A stretch of 64,000 bases of DNA from assembly GCA_047638395.1 (NCBI GenBank), contig JBLIMV010000016.1, positions 68,417-132,416 of the forward strand, written 5' to 3'. The notes beneath the pieces were generated by a model. The model was given only the letters and a program-made list of their open reading frames with translations. It made no database searches and had not been told where the DNA came from. Origin of the DNA: CAXBCP01 sp047638395 (lineage in GTDB: Bacteria > Pseudomonadota > Alphaproteobacteria > MPNO01 > UBA830). Position 1 is the first letter of the stretch. Each line of letters starts with the position of its first letter. Made by a program: the position numbers and the translations under genes. This document shows, in pieces, positions 1-8,393 of the stretch.

Positions 1-2
1 CA

Positions 3-431
3 TCCGAACTGACATCTGAACAATCCCGCAATATCAGCCGGGCCCAGCAAACCCTTATCGCCATCAGCATCACGATCGTGATGTTCGCCGCGGCTATCGG
101 TGGCGCTACCGCCGGAACGTTGGAAAACATGGAACGCGAACGCGCTATCCTGCTGGAGACGGTCCTGTCCGGCGACATGAACACCGCCGAACGCGAAAGC
201 CGCATACAGGTCGCCAAGACCCGCCTTGTGGATCTGGAGCGCATGGTGCTCCGCGACAAGAAGTTGATTGGCCGCAACACGCCGGCGGTCCGGGCCGCGT
301 TCGACAATTACGATCTGACGTTCCTGGTCCATGCGTCGACCGAGAAAAGCCGCTCCATTGCCGATCACTGGCTCGGTGAGATCGGCGTGTCGACGACCGC
401 GCTGATGAACGCCCGGATGGGGCGTCGCTGA
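3..431 (+). CDS. Membrane-anchored hypothetical protein, 5' end cut by the window
   Basis: The frame is open from the left edge (142 residues visible), so the true start lies outside the window; the first ATG inside is at 78 but falls within the membrane segment. The visible part begins with about 20 polar residues, then one hydrophobic helix (about residues 21-45, rich in Ile, Val, Ala and Gly), then a charged, mostly helical soluble tail rich in Arg and Glu. I do not recognise the family. It is followed after one base by the MotA/ExbB-like gene and is probably in the same operon, which suggests a partner of that membrane complex. No catalytic motif is visible. Confidence 0.6.
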   Translation, partial: SELTSEQSRNISRAQQTLIAISITIVMFAAAIGGATAGTLENMERERAILLETVLSGDMNTAERESRIQVAKTRLVDLERMVLRDKKLIGRNTPAVRAAFDNYDLTFLVHASTEKSRSIADHWLGEIGVSTTALMNARMGRR

Positions 432-432
432 C

Positions 433-948
433 ATGCGCAGTCTCGCCCGCGCGTTATCGCGCAATGTGGCGCACGGATCCCAGGCCGCCAGCTATCTATT
501 GGGCGGCCTGGTCCTGGCCACCGCAATCGCCGTGACCCTGCTGTCGCAGGACGTCTCGGCGATCACCGGCTGGGCGCTTGATGTCCTCGGCGTCGGGTTC
601 CTTGCCCTGCTGGCCGGACTCATCTTCGTCACGCTGTTCAGCCTGGTCAGAATGAATGGTACGGACATTGCCGAGGACGAACGCGATTACTGGTTTGCGG
701 TCGGTATGCAGGCGGCCAATGGAGTCACCACCCTGGCGCTGACCTTCACCCTGCTCGGCATCAGCCTGGGAATCGGCAGTCTTGCCGGCCAGGACCTGAC
801 ACCCGAGACCGTACAGGCCGTCATCCGCGACCTGACGGCCAATTTCAGCCTCGCCTTCATGACCACCGTCGTCGGATTACCGGTCTCCGCCTGCCTGCGC
901 GCGCTGCTGGTCATCTCCGCCAAAAAACCCGACCCGAAGAAAGGATAA
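433..948 (+). CDS. MotA/TolQ/ExbB-like proton-channel family membrane protein
   Basis: The 171-residue protein has four probable membrane helices (about residues 20-38, 47-72, 95-118 and 138-160). The last two carry the small-residue-rich pattern of MotA/TolQ/ExbB proteins (TLLGISLGIGSL, then AFMTTVVGLPVSACLRALL). In that family, proton flow through such helices drives a partner anchored in the envelope. ATG 433 follows the upstream stop after one base, so translation is probably coupled. Two further single-span proteins follow directly, the second TonB-like in layout, consistent with an energy-transducing envelope complex. The exact subfamily is not resolved, and it is shorter than typical MotA or TolQ. 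Confidence 0.65.
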   Translation: MRSLARALSRNVAHGSQAASYLLGGLVLATAIAVTLLSQDVSAITGWALDVLGVGFLALLAGLIFVTLFSLVRMNGTDIAEDERDYWFAVGMQAANGVTTLALTFTLLGISLGIGSLAGQDLTPETVQAVIRDLTANFSLAFMTTVVGLPVSACLRALLVISAKKPDPKKG

Positions 949-952
949 AGTC

Positions 953-1498
953 ATGCGGTTCCTTCTGTTCAACATCGTCGTCGCCGGCGCCCTCGCCTTC
1001 CTGTTCACATCGGACAAGGCGGACCTCCAGGCGGCCGCCGACCGCGCCCATGATGCGGCGAGCGACATCAAATCCAAGGCGTTCGAGGTCATCGGCGCCA
1101 AGGAAACGGCAAAATCTCAGCCCGTGTTCAAACCGGCGCCCGGCACTGGACCGGTGAAACCGGTCGAGAAGAAACCTGTTATCGCCGGGGTCCGATCCGC
1201 CACTGCAACGCCGGTGAAAACCGAAGAAACGTTTTCACAGAACAAGCCGCTTGCGCCGGCTGCTGCCGAGGCCGTGCGCGAGGTTCAGGTCGCAACCCGC
1301 AAGCTGGTCAAACCGCTTCCGCCCGCAAATCTTCCAACGGCGGTCGCGCAGCGGCGTGAAGAAGTTCTGGCCGAAGGCATCGTCGGCGAGCCGGTAACGG
1401 AGGCGCAGAAATTCATGCCTGCTTCCACCCGCAAGCGCGACCTGATGCTGCTGTCCGAGGAAATGGAACTGTTCTCCGCCAAATCGATCAGCCGGTAG
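953..1498 (+). CDS. Single-span membrane protein, hypothetical
   Basis: This 181-residue protein starts with a short membrane helix (about residues 3-18), followed by an Ala/Lys/Pro-rich stretch and a charged C-terminus (about residues 125-181). A purine-rich AAAGGA overlaps the preceding stop and supports ATG 953. No family is recognised. Its N-terminal anchor and extended low-complexity linker resemble periplasm-spanning partners of ExbB/TolQ-type channels, but that is inference from layout and neighbours. Its stop overlaps a possible GTG of the next gene by one base. Confidence 0.6.
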   Translation: MRFLLFNIVVAGALAFLFTSDKADLQAAADRAHDAASDIKSKAFEVIGAKETAKSQPVFKPAPGTGPVKPVEKKPVIAGVRSATATPVKTEETFSQNKPLAPAAAEAVREVQVATRKLVKPLPPANLPTAVAQRREEVLAEGIVGEPVTEAQKFMPASTRKRDLMLLSEEMELFSAKSISR

Positions 1499-1515
1499 TG
1501 AAAGGGAGACGACGG

Positions 1516-2547
1516 ATGTATGCCGGTGCAGCCTCCGGGGCGGTCACAATCGGACTTGCGTTGTTTCTGATCATGATGAGCCAGAAACCCAACGCGTCTG
1601 AGACACTGACGCAACCGCCGCCGGAAACGGTGGCGGTTGAAAATCCGGTGACCAATAAGCAGCCACCGCAAACAGCTGTGGTTCTCCCACCACCGCCCGC
1701 GTTGGCTGTTCCCGAGCCGCCCACTACAGCGAACGCGCCACCGAATTCGTCTCCTGCGACGGCACCGGCGCCACCGCGTATTCAGCGAAAGCCGCTCACG
1801 CCGCGGACCGTCGAGATGCCTGTGAAAACGGTTGACGTCACGCCACTCAAACCTCGGCCGCAACCGGCGCCGCAGAAAGCCGCACCGACACCAGAACCCC
1901 CTTTGGTTGCGGAGCCGGTTACCGAGTCCAAAAAGGCCCCGCCGGAAGGGGTGGCGCGCCTGCCAGACGCAAAGCCGTCCGCGACACCGGCGGCGCAATC
2001 CACACCGCTCACGATCACGCAAAAATCGGTAAAGGAAGGCCGTGCGCTCCTGAAGATGCTGGAGATAGGCAGGGGCCCGGTAATCGAGGTCGTCTGGCCG
2101 CAAAAATCAGCGGACCGGTCGCGCCTCTATCGTCTGCTGACCTCCTGCCACGGCATGAAGACCGCGCTGTTGACAGACAACCGCCGTTTATTCACTGCTG
2201 ACACAGCACCGGGGCAGAGCTGGAACGTAAACCGAGACGCCGTCAGCGGCTTTATCCGCAAACCTTCGGGCGTGCTGACCGACACCGAACGTGCCGTCAT
2301 CCGCCGGATCAAGGTCCGCCACGGCCTCGAAACCGGCGACGCGGTGCGGCTCTTCCCCCGCGGTGTCGACGCGGTGATGCTCGGTGGGCTGGGGCAAATC
2401 GTCGGCCCTGGCTACCTGAAATACAAGACGATCCGTGCCCGCTACGCGTTGGTCGGGGACCGGATCACCGTGAACGATGTCCGGGTCGACGGTTCGGCCC
2501 GCCCCGGGCGCATTGCCCTCCCCAAAATCAACCGCTGTATCGGCTAG
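1516..2547 (+). CDS. TonB-like, proline-rich membrane-anchored periplasmic protein
   Basis: I chose ATG 1516 because GGGAG lies seven bases upstream; an in-frame GTG at 1498 lacks a ribosome site. The 343-residue protein has an N-terminal membrane helix (about residues 5-20), a Pro/Ala/Thr-rich linker of about 140 residues with several PPP runs, and a folded C-terminal domain (about residues 165-343) containing two cysteines (in TSCHG and NRCIG). This anchor, proline rod and C-terminal domain plan is that of TonB/TolA-type energy transducers. The C-terminal domain itself is not one I recognise. It is the last gene of the left-edge operon, and UbiD converges on it three bases away. Confidence 0.6.
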   Translation: MYAGAASGAVTIGLALFLIMMSQKPNASETLTQPPPETVAVENPVTNKQPPQTAVVLPPPPALAVPEPPTTANAPPNSSPATAPAPPRIQRKPLTPRTVEMPVKTVDVTPLKPRPQPAPQKAAPTPEPPLVAEPVTESKKAPPEGVARLPDAKPSATPAAQSTPLTITQKSVKEGRALLKMLEIGRGPVIEVVWPQKSADRSRLYRLLTSCHGMKTALLTDNRRLFTADTAPGQSWNVNRDAVSGFIRKPSGVLTDTERAVIRRIKVRHGLETGDAVRLFPRGVDAVMLGGLGQIVGPGYLKYKTIRARYALVGDRITVNDVRVDGSARPGRIALPKINRCIG

Positions 2548-2550
2548 AGT

Positions 2551-3981
2551 TTACGACCCCTCGGGCAGCACGTCGGCGAATTTTGCCCGCACACGGTCGT
2601 CCAGTTCCTTGGATGAGCGCGCAACCGCCGGGAACGTATCCTTATCGCGGAACGGGATGCAGGCATCGACGACGACACGCGAATTACGCCGATCTTCGTT
2701 GCTGTAGCTCATCGGATCGAGATGTGTACTCCAGCAGCCGTTCAGAATATCCAGACCGTCCTTCGGATCGCAACGCGTGCACATCGCCCAGATCACATCG
2801 TTCATGTTCGACGGATCGATGTCCTCATCGACCACGACCACCCACCGGTTCGCATAGGCGCCGGCATGGCACTGCGACGCGATCAGGCCGGCCTGCTTGG
2901 AATGGCCGCCATACATGGTCTTGATCGACACGGTCAGCCACATGCGGCTGCCACCGGCTTCATGGGCCCAAACGCCTTTGACCTCGGGGATACCTGCCGC
3001 TTCGAGCTGGTTCCACACAGCACCGCAGCGATACGTGCCACGATAGAACGTATCGTCATTCGGCGGCACAGCGGGGATGGCGCCCAGCAGGATCGGGTCG
3101 TCGCGATGCATGAATGTCTCGATACGGATCGCCGGCTCGGGATGCATGTCGCCCGCGTAGTAGCCCGGCCATTCGCCGAACGGGCCCTCATCGACCATGT
3201 CATCCGGATAGATATAGCCTTCGAACGCGATCTCGGCGTTGGCCGGCACCGGCAGGCCGGTCTTCGGCATATTGATGATTTCGACACCCTCGCCGATCAA
3301 GCCGCCGGCGCAGTCATATTCGTTCTTGCCATAAGGCATTTCCAGCCCGGCGACCATGAACAGCGCCGGATGCATCCCGGCGACAACAGCAATCGGGCAC
3401 GGCTCGCCGCGTTCGAAATATTTGCGCATCAGGATGTCGCCGTGTTTACCCTTGGAGACCATGACCGACGCGGTCTTGGCGTCATGCGCCTGGACCCGGT
3501 AGGCACCGTAATTGATCCAGCCGGAATCGGGATCCTTCATCACCACCATGCAGGCGGTGCCGATGAAGTAGCCGCCATCGAGCTCGTGCCATTTGGGGGC
3601 GGGAATCTTCATAATGTCGATGTCATCGCCTTCGAAGACATTCTCGATCAGCGGGCCGCCATTGACCTCGACCGGCTCATGGATCGGCTGATCCTTCATA
3701 TAATCCCGCCAGTAATTGACCAGCTCGATCTCGGTGGTATCAACCGGCTTGCCGAGTGCGATATTGATACGCGGCACCGAGGTCAGGATATTGGCAAGCA
3801 CCCTTGTGCCCTTCGCAAAGCCCGGGATGTCATCGAACATGACCGCCGGGTTGGTCATCTTGTGCATGTGGATATCGACAATGGCGCCGATCTCCTCGTG
3901 GTGGTCCGCACCGCTTACATGCTGCAGCTGGCCGTTAGCCTCCAGCTCCTTGATCCAGTCCCGTAAATCCTTGTTGGCCAC
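2551..3981 (-). CDS. UbiD family prenylated-FMN-dependent decarboxylase
   Basis: UbiD-family enzymes use prenylated FMN to (de)carboxylate aromatic or alpha,beta-unsaturated acids. I chose the GTG start at 3981 (VANKDLRDW), which has GGAG eight bases upstream; the open frame extends to 4428 but that extension is antisense to the next gene. The 476-residue length is normal for the family. The hallmark DEGPFGEWPG contains the Glu-x4-Glu pair that with an upstream Arg forms the catalytic triad; NYGAYR and AVVAGMHPALFM are also typical. The prFMN-making partner UbiX is not in the window. It is divergent from the TfdA-like dioxygenase, with a 73-base shared promoter region. The substrate is unknown. 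Confidence 0.9.
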   Translation of the reverse strand: MANKDLRDWIKELEANGQLQHVSGADHHEEIGAIVDIHMHKMTNPAVMFDDIPGFAKGTRVLANILTSVPRINIALGKPVDTTEIELVNYWRDYMKDQPIHEPVEVNGGPLIENVFEGDDIDIMKIPAPKWHELDGGYFIGTACMVVMKDPDSGWINYGAYRVQAHDAKTASVMVSKGKHGDILMRKYFERGEPCPIAVVAGMHPALFMVAGLEMPYGKNEYDCAGGLIGEGVEIINMPKTGLPVPANAEIAFEGYIYPDDMVDEGPFGEWPGYYAGDMHPEPAIRIETFMHRDDPILLGAIPAVPPNDDTFYRGTYRCGAVWNQLEAAGIPEVKGVWAHEAGGSRMWLTVSIKTMYGGHSKQAGLIASQCHAGAYANRWVVVVDEDIDPSNMNDVIWAMCTRCDPKDGLDILNGCWSTHLDPMSYSNEDRRNSRVVVDACIPFRDKDTFPAVARSSKELDDRVRAKFADVLPEGS

Positions 3982-4054
3982 GTTGGTGTCTCCGCTGTTT
4001 ATTAGATTCCTTAGAAGTCTAAGATAGACGAAACAGCGCAGCGACGGAAACCGG

Positions 4055-4948
4055 ATGCCGTTAAATATCGAACCAATCACAAAAACCTTCTCGGCCACCG
4101 CGTCGGGCATCGATCTGCGGGAGCCGATTGACGCCAATATTGCCGCTGAAATCGAGGCTGCAATGGACCAATATGCCGTCCTTATTTGGCGCGACCAGCC
4201 GCTCGATGACGACCAGCACATGCGCTTTACCAAATGGTTCGGACCGCTCGACATGGGATTGCTCAACGTCACAAAGAAGCCGAGCCGCTTCAAACACGAA
4301 GGCTTTATCGACATCGCCAATGTCGGGGCCGATGATGAAATTATGGCCCGGGACGCCGGATCGGTAACATCGTCGATCGCGAACCAGTTCTGGCATACCG
4401 ATTCCTCGTTCATGCCGACGGTCGCCAAATATTCGTTACTTTCCGCGCGCGTTATCCCCGAATCCGGCGGCGATACCGAATTCGCCGATCTCCGCGCTGC
4501 CTACGAGGCCTTACCGGACGACCTGCACACAATCGTCGCAGACCTGATCGGCGAACATCACGCATTGTATTCACGCACCCTGCTCGGAAACCGTTACACC
4601 GCGGACCAGTTCGCCGGGATGCCGCCTGCGCAATGGCCGCTGGTGCGGACGCATCCTGTGACCGGGCGCAAAAACCTGTTCACGCCGATCCATATCAGCC
4701 AGATCATCGGGATGAGCGTGCCTGAATCGCGCATGCTGGTGAACGAACTGATCGAACACGCGACCCAGCCCCAATTCGTCTATCGCCATAAATGGCGCGC
4801 GGGCGATCTGGTGATGTGGGACAATCGCTGCACGCTTCACCGGGGCCGCCGATTCGACCTCACCGCGCGGCGAGAACTCCGCAGAACAACAACGATGCAG
4901 GGCGATGCTCTCATAACGACAGCGCGCCCTTCTCAAGCCCAGAACTGA
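4055..4948 (+). CDS. TauD/TfdA family Fe(II)/alpha-ketoglutarate dioxygenase
   Basis: These enzymes couple oxidative decarboxylation of alpha-ketoglutarate to hydroxylation of a substrate, often an aryloxyacetate or sulfonate. The 297-residue protein has the normal length. The iron-binding facial triad is visible as HTD in FWHTDSSFMP (about residue 115) and the distal His in TLHRGRRFD (about residue 260), with the Arg that holds alpha-ketoglutarate close by. TRHP-like spacing (VRTHPVTGRKNLF) matches TfdA-type proteins. ATG 4055 has ACGGA about six bases upstream. It sits divergently from UbiD and just upstream of a transporter, suggesting uptake and oxidation of one organic acid. The substrate cannot be told. 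Confidence 0.9.
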   Translation: MPLNIEPITKTFSATASGIDLREPIDANIAAEIEAAMDQYAVLIWRDQPLDDDQHMRFTKWFGPLDMGLLNVTKKPSRFKHEGFIDIANVGADDEIMARDAGSVTSSIANQFWHTDSSFMPTVAKYSLLSARVIPESGGDTEFADLRAAYEALPDDLHTIVADLIGEHHALYSRTLLGNRYTADQFAGMPPAQWPLVRTHPVTGRKNLFTPIHISQIIGMSVPESRMLVNELIEHATQPQFVYRHKWRAGDLVMWDNRCTLHRGRRFDLTARRELRRTTTMQGDALITTARPSQAQN

Positions 4949-4961
4949 TTTCATCCCTTTC

Positions 4962-6275
4962 ATGAACCGGCTTCTCAGCCTCCTCGTCGGCGCACTCTGG
5001 CTGCTTGCCGTCATCAATATCTTCGCGCCAAGCCCGGAACTGGTCTGGGCGCTGAAGGCGCTGCTTGTAGCCTTTGTTATTCTCATTCTGCCACGGGTCG
5101 CCGGACATTCCCGGATATTGCTGGCGGTGCTGACTGCGGTGACCATTGCGCTCGCCGCGATCTATGGCGAATGGGGCGCGATACTGGACGGTATCGCCCG
5201 CGCCGCAATCTTTCCCGCGTTCCTCGCAACGATTGTTCTGTTGCGGGCGACCGCCGATCAGCGCCCGGAAATTGCCGCCGCGCGGAAAATGTTCGGTGCG
5301 CTCGACCCCGACCGGCGCGACAGCGGCGTCGTTATCGGCACGCACCTGATAGGTGCTGTGCTGCAGGTCGGCGTGTTCGCGATCCTGGCACCGATACTTG
5401 ACCGCGATGCGTCGGCTGAAGAACGGCGCAATGTCTTTACCGCCGCCATCCGCGGCATGTCGATGGTGCCGTTCTGGTCGCCCTTTATCGTCGGCATGGC
5501 GGTGGCGAGCCAATACCTGCCCGCTGTGCCCCTGTGGGAAATCATGGGGCTCGGGCTGACATTTGCCATCATTGGCATCCTGTTTTCGTTCCTGTTGGTC
5601 GACCGCAATCGCGGCCTCGCCCCGCTCGTGCAGGCCCTAAAATCCCTTACCCCGATCGTTACACCCATGGCCATCGCGGCCCTCGTCGTCGTCGGCACGA
5701 CGGCGCTGACCAGCCTGACTACCCTGCAGGCACTGATCGTCGGCCTGCCTGTCCCCTGCCTTGTAGCGCTTATAAGCCTGAAGTCCGGCGCCCTGCGAAG
5801 CGCTGTGACGCAGACTGCAAACGGTCTTTCGCGTATCGGCACGGAGACCTGCATTCTCGCCTTCGCGACAACGCTCGGCATGGTTTTCGAAGCATCGCTG
5901 CCACATATGGGGCTTGTATCCTGGCTCACGACGCAGGATTTTCCCGCCCCGGTCATTATCCTCATTGTCATCATGACCATGAATATCGCCGGTCTCGCAG
6001 GAATCCATGCAATCGTGATGGGGACGATGCTGCTGGTCATCTTTACCAGCGTCCCCACCGGGGTCACCGACCTGGTTCTGATGCAGGCGTTGCTAATCGG
6101 CTGGGGGCTGGGTTCGGGAATTTCCATCGGCAGTCTGAGCGTCGCCACCGGGGCCGCGATGTTTCGGGTGCCGCCAACCCAGCTGGTTACAAGGGCGAAT
6201 ATTATATTCGTCTTCGTCGTATCGATGATCTACACGGATATTCTATCCGTGCTGAACATCATCCTGACCGGCTAG
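4962..6275 (+). CDS. Polytopic inner-membrane transporter-like protein
   Basis: The 437-residue protein is almost entirely hydrophobic, with about 11-12 predicted helices and short loops, and reads like an ion/organic-acid permease of the ion-transporter type. Features include a charged cytoplasmic loop around residues 95-115 and a conserved-looking GWGLGSGISIGSLSVATG near the C-terminus. I cannot place it in a named family. It follows the TfdA-like dioxygenase after 13 bases on the same strand, so it may import that enzyme's substrate or export its product. No strong ribosome site precedes ATG 4962, suggesting coupling to the upstream gene. Confidence 0.6.
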   Translation: MNRLLSLLVGALWLLAVINIFAPSPELVWALKALLVAFVILILPRVAGHSRILLAVLTAVTIALAAIYGEWGAILDGIARAAIFPAFLATIVLLRATADQRPEIAAARKMFGALDPDRRDSGVVIGTHLIGAVLQVGVFAILAPILDRDASAEERRNVFTAAIRGMSMVPFWSPFIVGMAVASQYLPAVPLWEIMGLGLTFAIIGILFSFLLVDRNRGLAPLVQALKSLTPIVTPMAIAALVVVGTTALTSLTTLQALIVGLPVPCLVALISLKSGALRSAVTQTANGLSRIGTETCILAFATTLGMVFEASLPHMGLVSWLTTQDFPAPVIILIVIMTMNIAGLAGIHAIVMGTMLLVIFTSVPTGVTDLVLMQALLIGWGLGSGISIGSLSVATGAAMFRVPPTQLVTRANIIFVFVVSMIYTDILSVLNIILTG

Positions 6276-6277
6276 CG

Positions 6278-7477
6278 TCAGGCGACCCGCCTTTTCCGCG
6301 CCGCCGGCAACGGGCCTGAACCCTTCCGAACCGTTCCGAGATCGCGCAGTTGGGGTGCGACTTTTTCTGCGAACAGCGTCATGCTTTTCGCGGTCATCTC
6401 AAAATCCATGTCGCCCGCATGAAGCATGGCGACGAGATTTCCGAACCCGCCGACTTTTTTATGAAGCGCCCGCAACTGGTTCGCCACATTGTCCGGTGTG
6501 CCGTAAATCGCGACATGATTTTCGCGGAAGTATTCCATCCCCTTCTCGCGGATTGCATCCGTCCGGCCGCCACTGAAGCGTCCCGACAGAAAATCGGCAT
6601 AGAGCGAGGTTTCAACATAGCCGGGCGGCGCGCGGTGCTGGGATTCTGCCTTGTTGTTGGTAACGTACCAGAACACCCGCTCAATGGTTTCCAGCGCTTC
6701 TTTTTCCGTCTCGCCGACGGCGACGAGCGGCATAAAGGCGAACTGGCTGTCCGCCGGGCGTTGCAGCCCCTGCGCCTTGCACCACGCACGGACGCCGTTG
6801 AACATCGCGGCGAGCTTGTCGACCGGCGTCAGGAACATGGCGAAGGTAAAGCCGCGCGCAACGGTCTGGCAGGCATGGGCCAGATCGCTTCCGCCGGTCG
6901 TCCAGATAGGCGGGTGCGGTTGCTGATAGGGGCGCGGCCAAACATTGACCTGGCGTTTATGGATCCATTTTCCTTCGTAGTTGAAGGGCCCGTCATGGGT
7001 TGTCCACGCCTTCTGAATGAGGTCAATCGATTCCCAAAGCCTCTCGGCCGTTTCGGTCGGGTTGCGGTTGGACGCGAACAATTCATACGGCACCCCGCGC
7101 ACAAAGCCACAGTCCAGCCGGCCATAGGAAATGTTATCGATCATGGCCATTTCTTCAGCGCAGCGGATGGGATCGGCAAGATTGGCCACCGGGTTCCCGA
7201 GGATCAAAATCCGCGCCTTCTTCGTCTGGCGGGCCAGGATAGAAAGCGGCACAACACCCGAAGAATTCAGGCAGGTCGCCGTCTGATGATGCTCGTTGAC
7301 CATGCAATTGAGACCAAGCTCGTCGGCCAGGACATACTGATCGAGACACATGTTGTAGAGGTCGGCACCGACTTTCGGGTCATAGACGCTGCTCGGCAGG
7401 TTCAGCCGCATCGACGTATATTCATCCTCCGGCGGCAAATGCGGCCAGGCGAACTCGGTGAAATGATAGAATTCCAT
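6278..7477 (-). CDS. Luciferase-like (LLM class) flavin-dependent monooxygenase
   Basis: LLM-class enzymes use reduced flavin and oxygen to hydroxylate or cleave organic substrates. This 399-residue TIM-barrel protein has the family landmarks: an N-terminal strand with EFAWPH, NEHHQT around residue 62, ILGNPVANLADPIRCAEEMAMID, the GRLDCGFVRG segment and PPIWTTGGS at the flavin phosphate site. It starts two bases after the stop of the alpha/beta hydrolase gene on the same strand, so the two form an operon of a monooxygenase and a hydrolase, a common pair in ring or ester degradation. The substrate is not evident. It converges on the transporter gene. Confidence 0.88.
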   Translation of the reverse strand: MEFYHFTEFAWPHLPPEDEYTSMRLNLPSSVYDPKVGADLYNMCLDQYVLADELGLNCMVNEHHQTATCLNSSGVVPLSILARQTKKARILILGNPVANLADPIRCAEEMAMIDNISYGRLDCGFVRGVPYELFASNRNPTETAERLWESIDLIQKAWTTHDGPFNYEGKWIHKRQVNVWPRPYQQPHPPIWTTGGSDLAHACQTVARGFTFAMFLTPVDKLAAMFNGVRAWCKAQGLQRPADSQFAFMPLVAVGETEKEALETIERVFWYVTNNKAESQHRAPPGYVETSLYADFLSGRFSGGRTDAIREKGMEYFRENHVAIYGTPDNVANQLRALHKKVGGFGNLVAMLHAGDMDFEMTAKSMTLFAEKVAPQLRDLGTVRKGSGPLPAARKRRVA

Positions 7478-7479
7478 TA

Positions 7480-8301
7480 TCAGCGGCTTTCTTCGTCAGA
7501 GATAAATTCGCCGAGCGCCTGCCAGAACAGCTCGGGTTGCTCGATATGGGGGAAATGCCCGGCACGCGGAAGGCTGACGAAATCGGCATCAGGCAGAATT
7601 CGGGCCAGTTTGCGGCCGTATTTCGGCAAGGTCATGCCATCCTTCGCCCCCCAGATAACGCGGACCGGCAGCGTGATACGGTTCAGCCGCTCCTTCAGGG
7701 CGGGATTGTGCATGTAGGGATCCCAGCAGATCAGGGCGATTGCTTCTCGCTGCCGTGCCACGGCCAGGGCCTCCGCCTTGCTGAGCCCGGTCAGATCGGC
7801 ATGGGGATCGTTGGCCGGATCATGAAAGCGCATCGCCCGGACCTTATCGGTAGGGTGAAAATAGATGTCTTCAATATCGCGGTCGTAAGTCCCGCCGAAC
7901 TTTGCGCCAACCGCCCCCGCCAACACCAGACGCTTGAGACGACTGCTGTCCTTCGTCGCGATCTCCATTGCGAGCCATGCGCCGACGGAGAAACCGACAA
8001 GCGTGACGTCTTTCAGATCGAGGTCATCCAGCAGGTCGAGCCAGATATAGGATATATCGTCGATTGTGCGGATCGTTTCGGGCAAGGTCGATTTCCCGAA
8101 ACCGGGCATACGCGGCACAAAAACCTCGAAGCGTTGCGCCAGGACTTCGATAAGCGCCAGGTCCAGTTCATACCCGTCTTCGCTGTGCAGCAGGACGAGG
8201 GGCGGCCCTTTGCCTATGCGTTCGAACGCGACCCGCGCTTTTTGATATTTTCGAATTTCGACTGAAGATTTAGAGCGGCTCGTCATATTTTCTATACTCA
8301 T
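7480..8301 (-). CDS. Alpha/beta-fold hydrolase
   Basis: The 273-residue protein shows the alpha/beta hydrolase core: an oxyanion turn (VLLHSEDG), the nucleophile elbow GFSVGAW (Ser near residue 127), the acid in VIWGAKDGM and the catalytic His in GHFPHIEQP near the C-terminus. Such enzymes hydrolyse esters, lactones or C-C bonds of ring-cleavage products. ATG 8301 gives MSIENM; an in-frame ATG at 8286 is an alternative, and neither has a strong ribosome site. It is the first gene of a two-gene unit with the LLM monooxygenase and is divergent from the GST gene across 92 bases. Confidence 0.85.
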   Translation of the reverse strand: MSIENMTSRSKSSVEIRKYQKARVAFERIGKGPPLVLLHSEDGYELDLALIEVLAQRFEVFVPRMPGFGKSTLPETIRTIDDISYIWLDLLDDLDLKDVTLVGFSVGAWLAMEIATKDSSRLKRLVLAGAVGAKFGGTYDRDIEDIYFHPTDKVRAMRFHDPANDPHADLTGLSKAEALAVARQREAIALICWDPYMHNPALKERLNRITLPVRVIWGAKDGMTLPKYGRKLARILPDADFVSLPRAGHFPHIEQPELFWQALGEFISDEESR

Positions 8302-8393
8302 TTTTGCCGCACAATACCGCGTCTCGGCTTTGGCGTCGACAGGTCAGCACTCATGCGAAATACTGCGGCCTCAACATTGATACGGAAGATTGA

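Noticed and set aside
2722..3966. 414-residue plus-strand open frame opposite UbiD
   Set aside because: It is exactly antisense to a well-supported UbiD gene and its His/Asp/Arg-rich product matches nothing I know.
3982..4428. N-terminal extension of the UbiD frame
   Set aside because: It is antisense to the dioxygenase and lacks family similarity; GTG 3981 with GGAG is the natural start.
6350..7717. 455-residue plus-strand open frame opposite the LLM monooxygenase
   Set aside because: It is antisense to strong motifs of the monooxygenase and crosses into the hydrolase gene.
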